From positions 1 through 64,000 of the forward strand of contig CAWESO010000018.1 in NCBI GenBank assembly GCA_963811775.1: a DNA stretch of 64,000 nt, in the 5' to 3' direction. Source of the stretch: Chersky-840 sp963811775. GTDB lineage: Bacteria > Actinomycetota > Acidimicrobiia > Acidimicrobiales > UBA8190. Both the position numbers and the translations under genes were made by a program. The notes beneath the pieces were generated by a model. That model saw only the letters and a list, made by a program, of their open reading frames with translations. It did not search any database and had not been told where the DNA came from. Shown piece after piece: positions 44,505-52,467 of this stretch; the stretch's first letter is position 1, and the number at the start of each line of letters is the position of its first letter.

Positions 44505-45653
44505 GTGGATCTCTACGAGTACCAGGGCAAGCAGTACTTCGCCCGCTACGGCATCCCCACGTCGCCCGGCGGCGTCGCCGACACGGTGGACGAGGCCGTG
44601 GCCCAGGCCGACGCGGCGGGTTACCCGGTGGTGGTCAAGGCCCAGGTGAAGGTGGGAGGCCGGGGCAAGGCGGGGGGCATCAAGCTCGCCAACGACGCGG
44701 CCGAGGTGCGCACCCACGCCGGGGCCATCTTGGGCATGGACATCCACGGGCACGTCGTCAACCGGTTGTGGGTGGAGCACGCCTCGGACATCGCCCGCGA
44801 GTACTACGCCAGCTTCACCCTCGACCGCGCCGCCAAGCTCCACCTGTGCATGGTGTCGGCCAAGGGCGGCGTGGAGATCGAAGAAGTGGCCGCGACCGAT
44901 CCCGATGCCATCGCCAAGCTGCACGTGGACCCGGTCGACGGGTTGTCGCTCGACGCGGCACGCCATGTGGTGGACGAGGCCGGCCTCGACCCCGAGGCCC
45001 GGCCCGGGGCGGCCGAGCTGCTGGTGGCGCTGTACCGCTGCTACGTCGAGGGCGACTGCGACCTGGCCGAGATCAATCCCCTCATCCTCACGCCCGACGG
45101 CCGCGTGCACGCGCTGGACGCCAAGGTCACGTTGGACGACAACGCCGCTTTCCGGCACTCGGAGTGGGAGCAGTTCGCCGGGACCGACATCACCGACGAG
45201 CGTGAAATGCTGGCCAAGGAGAAAGGTCTCAATTACATCGGCCTGTCGGGGTCGGTCGGCATCATCGCCAACGGGGCGGGGCTCGCCATGAGCACGTTGG
45301 ACGTCGTGACCCAGGTTGGTGGCACCGCCGCCAATTTCCTCGACATCGGGGGCGGCGCCAACGCCGATGTCATGGCCGCCGCCCTGGAGGTCATCAACAC
45401 CGACCCCGCCGTGCGGTCGATCTTCGTGAACATCTTCGGGGGCATCACCCGCTGCGACGAGGTGGCCAACGGGATCGTCGAGGCCCTGGGGCGCGTCGAG
45501 CTGCGCTCGCCCATCGTGCTGCGGCTCGACGGCACGAACGCCGAGGCGGGCCACGAGATCCTCACCGCGCATCTGTCGGACCGATTGCTCGTGGACGAGA
45601 CCATGCTCGGCGCCGCACGCCGCGCCGTGGCGCTGGCAGGAGGAGACAAGTGA
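44505..45653 (+). CDS. sucC: Succinyl-CoA synthetase (ADP-forming) subunit beta
   Basis: SucC and SucD interconvert succinyl-CoA and succinate with nucleotide phosphorylation. The ATP-grasp domain has MDLYEYQGKQYFARYGIP and VVKAQVKVGGRGKAGGIK; the C-terminal ligase domain has GSVGIIANGAGLAMSTLD and NIFGGITRCDEVA. The 382 residues are normal. GTG 44505 has AAGGAG five bases upstream. sucD overlaps the stop (GTGA). Confidence 0.96.
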   Translation: MDLYEYQGKQYFARYGIPTSPGGVADTVDEAVAQADAAGYPVVVKAQVKVGGRGKAGGIKLANDAAEVRTHAGAILGMDIHGHVVNRLWVEHASDIAREYYASFTLDRAAKLHLCMVSAKGGVEIEEVAATDPDAIAKLHVDPVDGLSLDAARHVVDEAGLDPEARPGAAELLVALYRCYVEGDCDLAEINPLILTPDGRVHALDAKVTLDDNAAFRHSEWEQFAGTDITDEREMLAKEKGLNYIGLSGSVGIIANGAGLAMSTLDVVTQVGGTAANFLDIGGGANADVMAAALEVINTDPAVRSIFVNIFGGITRCDEVANGIVEALGRVELRSPIVLRLDGTNAEAGHEILTAHLSDRLLVDETMLGAARRAVALAGGDK

Positions 45654-46537
45654 GCATCTTCGTCGACGAGAACACCAAGGTCATCGTCCAAGGCCTGACC
45701 GGGAGCCAGGGCCGTTTCCACGGGCTGCGCAACCGCGACTACGGCACGCAGGTCGTGGGGGGTGTCACCCCCGGCAAGGGCGGCACGGACGTGGACGGCG
45801 TCCCCATCTTCGACAGCGTGGCCGACGCCGTCGCCGCCACCGGGGCCGACGCGTCGTTCGTGGTCGTCCCGCCCAAGGGTGCGGCCGGGGCCATCCTCGA
45901 AGCGGCGAAGTCCGGGATCAGCTTCATCGTGTGCATCACCGAGGGCATCCCGGCCCAGGACGAGGCGCTCTTCTACAACGTGTTGCGGCGCGACCACCCC
46001 GGCGTCCGGCTGCTCGGGCCCAACTGTCCCGGGGTCATCTCACCGGGCAAGTGCAACATCGGCATCACGTCGGGGGACATCGCCCTGCCCGGCGGTCCCG
46101 TGGGCATCGTGAGCCGGTCGGGGACGCTCACCTACCAGGCGCTGCACGAGTTGTCCCAGCAGAAGGTGGGCCAGACCACGTGCGTGGGCATCGGCGGTGA
46201 CCCCGTGCCGGGCATGAGCTTCATCGACTGCCTCGCCGCCTTCGAGGCGGACCCCGACACCCGCGCCGTGATGATGATCGGGGAGATCGGCGGCTCGGCC
46301 GAGGAGGAAGCGGCCCTGTTCATCAAGGACCACATGTCGAAGCCCGTGGTCTGTTACATCGCCGGCGTGACCGCCCCGCCCGGACGCAAGATGGGCCACG
46401 CCGGAGCGATCATCTCGGGCTCCCAGGGCACGGCCCAGGCCAAGATGGCGGCCCTGGCCGAGGCCGGCGCCACCGTCGCGCTCAATCCGACCGAGGCCGG
46501 CGAACGCATGGTGGAGATCGTCAAGTCCCTCGACTGA
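45650..46537 (+). CDS. sucD: Succinyl-CoA synthetase subunit alpha
   Basis: The alpha subunit binds CoA and carries the phosphohistidine. VIVQGLTGSQGRFH and LLGPNCPGVI are in the CoA-binding part, and the active His250 lies in GRKMGHAGAI. The 295 residues are normal. The GTG overlaps sucC, so the two are coupled. Confidence 0.96.
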   Translation: MSIFVDENTKVIVQGLTGSQGRFHGLRNRDYGTQVVGGVTPGKGGTDVDGVPIFDSVADAVAATGADASFVVVPPKGAAGAILEAAKSGISFIVCITEGIPAQDEALFYNVLRRDHPGVRLLGPNCPGVISPGKCNIGITSGDIALPGGPVGIVSRSGTLTYQALHELSQQKVGQTTCVGIGGDPVPGMSFIDCLAAFEADPDTRAVMMIGEIGGSAEEEAALFIKDHMSKPVVCYIAGVTAPPGRKMGHAGAIISGSQGTAQAKMAALAEAGATVALNPTEAGERMVEIVKSLD

Positions 46538-46565
46538 GCCCGGCGGAGCGGAGATCGACCGCTGG

Positions 46566-46571
46566 TAGCGT
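46566..46571 (+). promoter_or_regulatory. -10 element of purN (likely leaderless)
   Basis: TAGCGT ends seven bases before the GTG at 46579. An earlier in-frame GTG at 46570 overlaps this element and is therefore unlikely as the start. Confidence 0.45.
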
Positions 46572-46578
46572 GACCGGC

Positions 46579-47166
46579 GTGCGCGTGGCGGTGCTCGTGT
46601 CGGGGACGGGGACCATCCTCGAGTCCATGCTCGACCAGGGCGTGCCCGTGGACGTGGTCCTCGCCGACCGCGCGTGCCGCGCCCTCGAGATCGCGTCGAA
46701 GGCGGGTATCGCCGCCGAGCTCGTTGACCGTCAGGACTACGGCGGGTTCGGTGCGGGCTTCGACCGCTTCGCATTCACCCGCCGTGTGGTGGACGTCCTG
46801 GCGTCGCACGACGTGGAGGTCGTGGCCATGGCGGGCTTCGGCACCGTCTTCGCCCGGCCGCTGTTCGACGCCTTTCCGGGACGGATCCTCAACACCCACC
46901 CCGCTCTGCTCCCCGCCTTCCCCGGGTGGCACGCCGTGGAGGACGCGCTGGCGGCGGGCGTGTCGGTGACCGGCTGCACCGTGCACATCGCGTCGGTGGA
47001 GACCGACGCCGGACCGGTGCTCGCCCAGCAGGAGGTGCCCGTCCTCCCCGGCGACACGGTGGCGTCCCTGCACGAGCGGATCAAGCGCTGCGAGCGCCAG
47101 CTCTACCCGCGCATCTTGAAGGAGTACATCCGGTCACAGACCGACAGCGCGTCCGCACCGCGCTGA
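46579..47166 (+). CDS. purN: Phosphoribosylglycinamide formyltransferase
   Basis: PurN formylates GAR with 10-formyl-tetrahydrofolate in purine synthesis. The catalytic set is Asn105 and His107 (LNTHPALLPAFPG) and Asp143 (VETDAGPVLAQ). The phosphate-binding loop is VLVSGTGTILESML, different from the usual SGxGSNLQ but seen in some actinobacterial relatives. The 195-residue start at GTG 46579 was chosen from the promoter position; GTG 46570 would add three residues. purH, two steps later in the pathway, is 2 kb downstream. Confidence 0.92.
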   Translation: MRVAVLVSGTGTILESMLDQGVPVDVVLADRACRALEIASKAGIAAELVDRQDYGGFGAGFDRFAFTRRVVDVLASHDVEVVAMAGFGTVFARPLFDAFPGRILNTHPALLPAFPGWHAVEDALAAGVSVTGCTVHIASVETDAGPVLAQQEVPVLPGDTVASLHERIKRCERQLYPRILKEYIRSQTDSASAPR

Positions 47167-47261
47167 ACGGGCTCCCCGCGGACGTGGCGTCGTCTGGCGC
47201 GCCACGAGGCGCACTGAGGAGACGGACCGCGAGGGTCCCTCGGCGTGGCACGCGCCACGGG

Positions 47262-47267
47262 TAAGGT
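47262..47267 (+). promoter_or_regulatory. -10 element of the repeat-protein gene
   Basis: TAAGGT lies 36 bases before the GTG, which has its own GGAGGT ribosome binding site at 47291-47296, so this gene, unlike its neighbours, appears to have a leader. Confidence 0.35.
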
Positions 47268-47303
47268 CACCCGCCGTCGCCAAACGGCCCGGAGGTCGAA
47301 ATC

Positions 47304-48989
47304 GTGTCGCTGTCACACCGTTCCTCTCGTGCGGGCATCTCGGTCGGGCGCCGCCTGCTCCCGGTGGCGGGCATCGTCGCCCTGGTGGTCGGCGGGATGG
47401 TGACCGGCGCCGAGAGTGGTGCGGCGGCCACGGCTCCCACCGTCGTCATGTTCTCGACCGTCGGGGCATCGACGTGGAGCGTCCCCGCCGGCGTGTGCCA
47501 GGCGACGTTCGACGTCTCCGGCGCGCAGGGAGGGGTGGGTGGGACCTTCTCCGGCGCGGGAGGAGCGGGCGGCCTCGGCGGTGAGGTGGTGGCGACGGTG
47601 GCGGTGACGGTCGGCTCCGCGGTCCAGATCAACGTGGGTGGCGTGGGCGCCAACGGCGGCGGGACGGTGTCGTTCGGCGCCGGCGGTTCCGGCGGGGGCG
47701 CCAACGGCGGCACGGGAGCAGGTGCGGCCGGAGCCGGCGGCGGCGGCGCCTCCGACGTGCGTATCGGAGGGATCGCCCTCGCCAACCGGGCCATCGTGGC
47801 CGGAGGCGGCGGTGGTGGCGGTGGTGGTGGGCCCGGCGGTGCGGGTGGCGCCGCGGGCGCTTCGGCCACCGCCGGAACGGCGGGCGCCTCGGGGTTCGCG
47901 ACCGGCCAGGGAGGCCAGCCCGGGACCGTGAGCGCGGCCGGCGCGGGCGGCACCGAGTCGGACGCGATCGGCGACGGGTCGACCGGCAGCGGAGCCTCCG
48001 GCGGCACCGGTGGGAGCGACGCCGACGGTGGCGGCGGCGGCGGCGGTGGGTACTTCGGCGGCGGAGGCGGCGGCGCGGGTGATACCGCCAGTGGCGCCGG
48101 CGGTGGTGGCGGCGCCAACTTCGGGCCGGCGGGGGCGCAGATCACCGACGCCTCGCGCGCCGGGAACGGTGTCGTGTCGGTGTCGTACACCGCCGGACAG
48201 GGGTGCCCGCCACCGGCGCCCACGGGCATGGGTTACTGGGAAGTGGGCTCCGACGGCGGCATCTTCTCCTTCGGCACCGCCACCTACGAGGGCTCGATGG
48301 GCACCATGCACCTCGACGCCCCCATCGTGGGGATCGCGGCCACGCCCACGGGCAAGGGTTACTGGGAAGTGGGCGCCGACGGCGGCATCTTCTCCTTCGG
48401 CGACGCCACCTACGAGGGCTCGATGGGCACCATGCACCTCGACGCCCCCATCGTGGGGATCGCGGCCACGCCCACGGGCAAGGGCTACTGGGAAGTGGGC
48501 TCCGACGGCGGCATCTTCTCCTTCGGCACCGCCACCTACGAGGGCTCGATGGGCACCATGCACCTCGACGCCCCCATCGTGGGCATCGCGGCCACGCCCA
48601 CGGGCAAGGGCTACTGGATGGTCGGCGCCGACGGCGGGGTGTTCGCCTTCGGCGACGCCAAGTTCGAGGGCTCGATGGGCACCATGCACCTCGACGCCCC
48701 CATCGTGGGGATCGCGGCCACGCCCACGGGCAAGGGCTACTGGATGGTCGGCGCCGACGGCGGGGTGTTCGCCTTCGGCGACGCCACCTACGAGGGCTCG
48801 ATGGGGACCATGCACCTCGACGCGCCGGTGGTGGGCATGACCGGCTCGCCCACGGGCAAGGGCTACTGGATGGTCGGCAAGGACGGGGGCATCTTCTCCT
48901 TCGGCGACGCCACGTACGAGGGCTCGATGGGGACCATGCACCTCGACGCGCCCATCGTGGGCATGGCCGGGGAACCGGTCGCGGGCTGA
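47304..48989 (+). CDS. Secreted glycine-rich protein with six 42-residue GYW/DGG repeats
   Basis: The 561-residue product has three parts. Residues 1-45 are a signal peptide (arginines, then VAGIVALVVGGMVTG and an Ala-rich cleavage region). Residues about 47-300 form a glycine-rich domain beginning FSTVGASTWSVPAGV, with long Gly runs, like Gly-rich surface proteins. Residues 310-561 are six exact 42-residue units, each GYW-x-VG-x-DGG-[IV]-F-x-FG followed by EGSMGTMHLDAP and a VG...PTGK linker; the last unit ends precisely at the stop. Six units could form a six-bladed propeller, but that is inference. A role in adhesion or the cell envelope is likely; no enzyme motif was seen. GTG has GGAGGT seven bases upstream. 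Confidence 0.85.
   Translation: MSLSHRSSRAGISVGRRLLPVAGIVALVVGGMVTGAESGAAATAPTVVMFSTVGASTWSVPAGVCQATFDVSGAQGGVGGTFSGAGGAGGLGGEVVATVAVTVGSAVQINVGGVGANGGGTVSFGAGGSGGGANGGTGAGAAGAGGGGASDVRIGGIALANRAIVAGGGGGGGGGGPGGAGGAAGASATAGTAGASGFATGQGGQPGTVSAAGAGGTESDAIGDGSTGSGASGGTGGSDADGGGGGGGGYFGGGGGGAGDTASGAGGGGGANFGPAGAQITDASRAGNGVVSVSYTAGQGCPPPAPTGMGYWEVGSDGGIFSFGTATYEGSMGTMHLDAPIVGIAATPTGKGYWEVGADGGIFSFGDATYEGSMGTMHLDAPIVGIAATPTGKGYWEVGSDGGIFSFGTATYEGSMGTMHLDAPIVGIAATPTGKGYWMVGADGGVFAFGDAKFEGSMGTMHLDAPIVGIAATPTGKGYWMVGADGGVFAFGDATYEGSMGTMHLDAPVVGMTGSPTGKGYWMVGKDGGIFSFGDATYEGSMGTMHLDAPIVGMAGEPVAG
48231..48986 (+). repeat. Six tandem 126-bp coding repeats
   Basis: Units begin at 48231, 48357, 48483, 48609, 48735 and 48861, exactly 126 bases apart, and are nearly identical in DNA. 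Variation is concentrated in a few codons (E/M after GYW, S/A/K before DGG, T/D and TY/KF in the middle), suggesting recent duplication or gene conversion. Confidence 0.97.
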
Positions 48990-49001
48990 TCGACCCGGCG
49001 G

Positions 49002-49024
49002 GCGGGCGGTGCCGGCGCGCCCGC
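49002..49024 (+). terminator. Hairpin after the repeat-protein gene
   Basis: GCGGGCG (49002-49008) pairs with CGCCCGC (49018-49024), 12 bases after the stop and just before the promoter of the purH unit. No T-run is present. Confidence 0.35.
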
Positions 49025-49034
49025 ACGGCCCATC

Positions 49035-49040
49035 TAATGT
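49035..49040 (+). promoter_or_regulatory. -10 element before the purH upstream ORF
   Basis: TAATGT ends seven bases before a GTG at 49048, the same spacing as other leaderless starts here. Confidence 0.4.
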
Positions 49041-49047
49041 CGGGGCG

Positions 49048-49125
49048 GTGAGATCCCGCCCCGGCCCTGGTTCCGAGATGCACCACACGGCCGCGTGCCG
49101 GCACGGTGGGGGCGGGCGCTCATGA
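49048..49125 (+). CDS. Possible 25-residue upstream ORF coupled to purH
   Basis: GTG at 49048, placed seven bases after a -10 element, opens a 25-codon frame rich in Arg, Gly and His whose TGA at 49123-49125 overlaps the purH ATG in ATGA. The spacing to the promoter and the overlap fit a leaderless leader peptide that carries ribosomes to purH, which has no clear binding site of its own. It has no recognisable homology and could be chance. Confidence 0.4.
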   Translation: MRSRPGPGSEMHHTAACRHGGGGRS

Positions 49126-50642
49126 GGGCGCTGCTCTCGGTGTACGACAAGGCCGGCCTCCTCGACCTCGCCCACGGGCTCTCCGAGCTGGGGTGGGAGC
49201 TCATCGCCAGCGGCAAGACGGCGGCGGCATTGACAGAGGCGGGCATCCCCGTCACCGAGGTGGCCCGGGTCACCGGCGCCCCCGAGATGCTCGGGGGTCG
49301 GGTGAAGACGCTTCACCCCAAGGTGCACGGTGGCATCCTGGCCGACCGCGCCAACCCCGGGCACCTCGCCGACCTCGAGGCGCACGACATCGAGCCCATC
49401 GACCTCGTGGTGTGCAACCTCTATCCCTTCACGTCCGATCCCTCCGTGGAGCTGATCGACATCGGGGGCCCCACCATGGTGCGGGCCGCGGCCAAGAACC
49501 ACGCCTCGGTGGGCGTGGTCGTCGACCCCGCCGACTACGAGGTCGTGCTGGCCGAGCTGCGCGCCGCGGGCTCGCTGTCGACCGAGACCCGCCGCCGTCT
49601 GGCGCGCGCCGCCTTCGCCCACACCGCCGCCTACGACGCCGCCATCGTGGGGTGGTTCGACGTCGGAGGTGCCGGCGGGGAGCCCGAGCTGCTGCCCCCC
49701 ACGCTGCACCTCGCCCTCGAGCGCGCCGCCGAGCTCCGCTACGGCGAGAACCCCCACCAGCGCGGCGCCCGCTACTGCGACGCCGGCCGATCGAGTTGGT
49801 GGGATGGCGTGGTCCAGCACGCCGGATCGGCGCTGTCGTACCTGAACCTGTTCGACACCGACGCGGCCTGGCGCCTCGTGGCCGAGCTCGCCGCCGAGCG
49901 CGACAGCGCCGTGGCCATCATCAAGCATGCCAACCCGTGCGGCGCCGCGCTGGCGCCGTCGCTGGCCGAGGCCTACCGGCGCGCGTTGGAATGCGACCCC
50001 GTCTCCGCCTTCGGTGGCGTCGTGGCCCTGGGGGGCCCGTGCACCGAGGAGGTGGCGCGCACCGTCGCCGAAGGACCCCAGGCGGACGTGATCGTGGCTC
50101 CGTCGTTCGACCCCGCCGCCATCGCGGTCCTCGTGGCCCGGCGCAAGGCCACGCGCCTGCTCGAAGCGCCACCGCACAGCGCCAGCGGGCTCGAGCTGCG
50201 CAGCCTGGGGGGCGGATTCCTCGTCCAGGACGCCGACCGCCTTCGCAGCACCCGGTCGGATTGGCAGGTGCCCACGAAGGCGGCCCCCACCGACGACCAG
50301 TGGCGCGACATCGAGCTGGCCTGGCGGGTGTGCGCCCGGACGTCGTCCAACGCCATCGTCGTGACCGCGGGCGGCCAGGCCCTCGGCGTGGGCGCGGGCC
50401 AGCAGAGCCGGGTGGAGGCGGCCCAGCTCGCGGTGGACAAGGCGGGCGACCGGGCCCGGGGTGGCGCCGCGGCCAGCGACGCATTCTTCCCGTTTCGCGA
50501 CGGCCTCGACGTGCTCGCCGCGGCCGGGGTGGCGGCCGTGGTCCAGCCCGGGGGGTCGGTCAAAGACGGCGAGATCGTGGCCGCGGCGGACGAGGCGGGC
50601 ATCGCCATGGTGCTCACCGGCGAGCGCCACTTCCGGCACTGA
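49122..50642 (+). CDS. purH: Bifunctional AICAR formyltransferase / IMP cyclohydrolase
   Basis: PurH performs the last two steps to IMP. The cyclohydrolase domain has LLSVYDKAGLLDLA, GGRVKTLHPKVHGGIL and DIGGPTMVRAAAKNH; the transformylase domain has RYGENPHQRGA, the KHANPCG motif with catalytic Lys and His, GAGQQSRVEAAQLA and FFPFRDGLD near the end. The 506 residues are full length. ATG 49122 gives the family N-terminus MRALLSVYD; an in-frame GTG at 49095 has no support. folD follows after ten bases. Confidence 0.95.
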   Translation: MRALLSVYDKAGLLDLAHGLSELGWELIASGKTAAALTEAGIPVTEVARVTGAPEMLGGRVKTLHPKVHGGILADRANPGHLADLEAHDIEPIDLVVCNLYPFTSDPSVELIDIGGPTMVRAAAKNHASVGVVVDPADYEVVLAELRAAGSLSTETRRRLARAAFAHTAAYDAAIVGWFDVGGAGGEPELLPPTLHLALERAAELRYGENPHQRGARYCDAGRSSWWDGVVQHAGSALSYLNLFDTDAAWRLVAELAAERDSAVAIIKHANPCGAALAPSLAEAYRRALECDPVSAFGGVVALGGPCTEEVARTVAEGPQADVIVAPSFDPAAIAVLVARRKATRLLEAPPHSASGLELRSLGGGFLVQDADRLRSTRSDWQVPTKAAPTDDQWRDIELAWRVCARTSSNAIVVTAGGQALGVGAGQQSRVEAAQLAVDKAGDRARGGAAASDAFFPFRDGLDVLAAAGVAAVVQPGGSVKDGEIVAAADEAGIAMVLTGERHFRH

Positions 50643-50652
50643 GCGAGACCCG

Positions 50653-51534
50653 GTGACGGCGCGGCTCCTCGACGGCGAAGCCCTCGCGGCGCGCATTCGA
50701 GGCGAGATCACCGACCGCGTGGCGCGGCTCGTGTCCGAGGGCGTGCGCCCCGGGCTCGGCACGATCCTGGTGGGTGACGACACGCCCAGCGAGCGCTACG
50801 TGGCCTTGAAGCACGCCGACTGCGAGGCCGTCGGCATGGCCTCGGTGCACGCCCACCTGCCCGCCGAGACCACCCAGGAAGAGCTCGAGGCGGTCATCGA
50901 CCGCTTCAACGCCGATCCCGCCGTCCACGCCTATCTCGTCCAGCTCCCCCTGCCCAAGGGCCTCGACGAGGAGGCCGCCCTCCTCGCCGTCGACGACGCC
51001 AAGGACGTCGACGGGCTGCACCCGGTGAACCTCGGGCGCCTGGTGATGGGGACGCCCGGACCGCTGCCGTGCACGCCGGCGGGCATCGTCGAGCTCCTCC
51101 ACGCCTATGACGTCCCGGTGGAGGGGCGCCACGTCGTGGTGATCGGCCGGGGCATCACCATCGGCCGGCCCCTGGCGCTGCTGCTGGCGCTCAAGCGCCC
51201 GGGGTGCAACGCCGCGGTCACCGTGGTCCACACGGGGGTGCCCGACCTCGCCGAGTACGTGCGGCGCGCCGATGTCGTGGTGGCCGCGGCCGGCTCGCCC
51301 GGACTGGTCACCCCCGACATGGTGAAACCCGGGGCCGCGGTGGTGGGCGCGGGGACGACGTGGGAGGGCCGCCGGGTCCTCTCCGACGTCGACGAGTCCG
51401 TGGCCGAGGTGGCGGGTTGGATCACCCCCCGGATCGGGGGTGTGGGCCCCATGACGCGGGCCATGCTCCTGCGCAACGCGCTACGGGCCGCCGAACGGGG
51501 CGTGGAAAACCACCGGGAAGCGCCCCGGGCCTAG
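50653..51534 (+). CDS. folD: Bifunctional methylenetetrahydrofolate dehydrogenase / cyclohydrolase
   Basis: FolD interconverts 5,10-methylene- and 10-formyl-tetrahydrofolate, the donor for PurN and PurH. Active-site Tyr49 and Lys53 are in RYVALKH; the signature VQLPLPKG and the CTPAGI block, then VIGRGITIGRP (usually GRSxIVGxP) and PRIGGVGPMTRAMLL follow. Ile/Thr in GITIGRP is a slight departure from the family. The 293 residues begin at GTG 50653, ten bases after purH. Confidence 0.94.
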   Translation: MTARLLDGEALAARIRGEITDRVARLVSEGVRPGLGTILVGDDTPSERYVALKHADCEAVGMASVHAHLPAETTQEELEAVIDRFNADPAVHAYLVQLPLPKGLDEEAALLAVDDAKDVDGLHPVNLGRLVMGTPGPLPCTPAGIVELLHAYDVPVEGRHVVVIGRGITIGRPLALLLALKRPGCNAAVTVVHTGVPDLAEYVRRADVVVAAAGSPGLVTPDMVKPGAAVVGAGTTWEGRRVLSDVDESVAEVAGWITPRIGGVGPMTRAMLLRNALRAAERGVENHREAPRA

Positions 51535-51549
51535 CCAGTGGGTCGGCAC

Positions 51550-51555
51550 TAGGAT
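51550..51555 (+). promoter_or_regulatory. -10 element of metF (near-leaderless)
   Basis: TAGGAT ends nine bases before the metF ATG with no ribosome binding site between. Confidence 0.4.
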
Positions 51556-51564
51556 GACCTGGTC

Positions 51565-52431
51565 ATGGCCTTGATATCGGAGATGCTCGAGCGAGGTCCC
51601 ACCTACTCCTTCGAATTCTTCCCGCCCAAGAACGACGCCGAGCAGGCCACCTTGGTCCGCACCCTGCGCGACCTCGAGCCCCTGGCGCCCTCGTTCGTGT
51701 CGGTGACCTACCGGGGCGGGCGCGAGTCGCGCCAGCGCACCCACGACCTCGTGGCCGGCATGCTGCGCACCACCACCCTCACGCCGATGGCGCACCTCAT
51801 CTGCGTCGCCCACACCCGGCTGGAGCTCGTGGAGATCCTGGCCTCGTTCCGCAAGGCCGGGGTGGAGAACCTCATGGCCCTGGGCGGCGACCCCCCGACG
51901 GACCCCGAGGCCGGGGTGGGCGAGCTGCTGCACGCGGTGGAGCTCGTCGAGCTGGCCCGGGCCATCGGGATGCCCTCGATCGGCGTCGCCGCCCACCCCG
52001 CCGGCCACCCGTCGTCCCCGGACATGCAGTCGGACCGCGACCTCCTGGCCGTGAAGCTTCGCCTGGCCGACTTCGCCGTGACCCAATTCTTCTTCGAAGC
52101 CGATCAGTACGCCGGCCTGGTGCAGGACATGGCCGACCGCGGGGTGCACACGCCGATCCTGCCCGGGATCATGCCCGTGACCGCCCTGCGCTCGGTGCCC
52201 CGCATGGCCGAGATGGGTGCGGCCCTGCCGGACTGGGCCGTGGCCCGCCTCGAGGAGGCCGCGGCGCGCGGCGGGGACGAGGCCGTGCGCCAGGCCGGGG
52301 TGGCCATGGCCACGGAGCTGTGCGAGAAGCTGCTCGACGCGGGCGCGCCGGGCCTGCACTTCTACACGCTCAACCGTTCCAGCGCCACCCGCGAGATCTA
52401 CGCCGCGCTGGGCTTGTCGGCCAACGCGTAA
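51565..52431 (+). CDS. metF: 5,10-Methylenetetrahydrofolate reductase
   Basis: MetF makes 5-methyl-tetrahydrofolate for methionine. The flavin-binding barrel begins YSFEFFPPKND with the catalytic glutamate in FEFFPPK; MAHLICVAHTR, NLMALGGDPP, DFAVTQFFFEAD and the C-terminal HFYTLNRSSATREIY are family motifs. The 288 residues are normal. With folD just upstream it extends the one-carbon gene cluster. Confidence 0.94.
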   Translation: MALISEMLERGPTYSFEFFPPKNDAEQATLVRTLRDLEPLAPSFVSVTYRGGRESRQRTHDLVAGMLRTTTLTPMAHLICVAHTRLELVEILASFRKAGVENLMALGGDPPTDPEAGVGELLHAVELVELARAIGMPSIGVAAHPAGHPSSPDMQSDRDLLAVKLRLADFAVTQFFFEADQYAGLVQDMADRGVHTPILPGIMPVTALRSVPRMAEMGAALPDWAVARLEEAAARGGDEAVRQAGVAMATELCEKLLDAGAPGLHFYTLNRSSATREIYAALGLSANA

Positions 52432-52453
52432 AGGGGGCCTGGCCGGCCCCCGG

Positions 52454-52459
52454 TAGGCT
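52454..52459 (+). promoter_or_regulatory. -10 element of icd (likely leaderless)
   Basis: TAGGCT ends eight bases before the icd ATG; the same hexamer precedes the MoxR gene. Confidence 0.45.
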
Positions 52460-52467
52460 CGCTCGAC

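Noticed and set aside
48231..48986. Regular repeats considered as a CRISPR array
   Set aside because: The units are contiguous 126-bp coding repeats in frame, with no spacers and no cas genes.
47313..50783. An open minus-strand frame of over 1,100 codons opposite the repeat protein and purH
   Set aside because: It is the antisense of two well-supported genes; high G+C leaves few stop codons, and the translation is low-complexity Arg/Gly/His/Ala without a recognisable domain.
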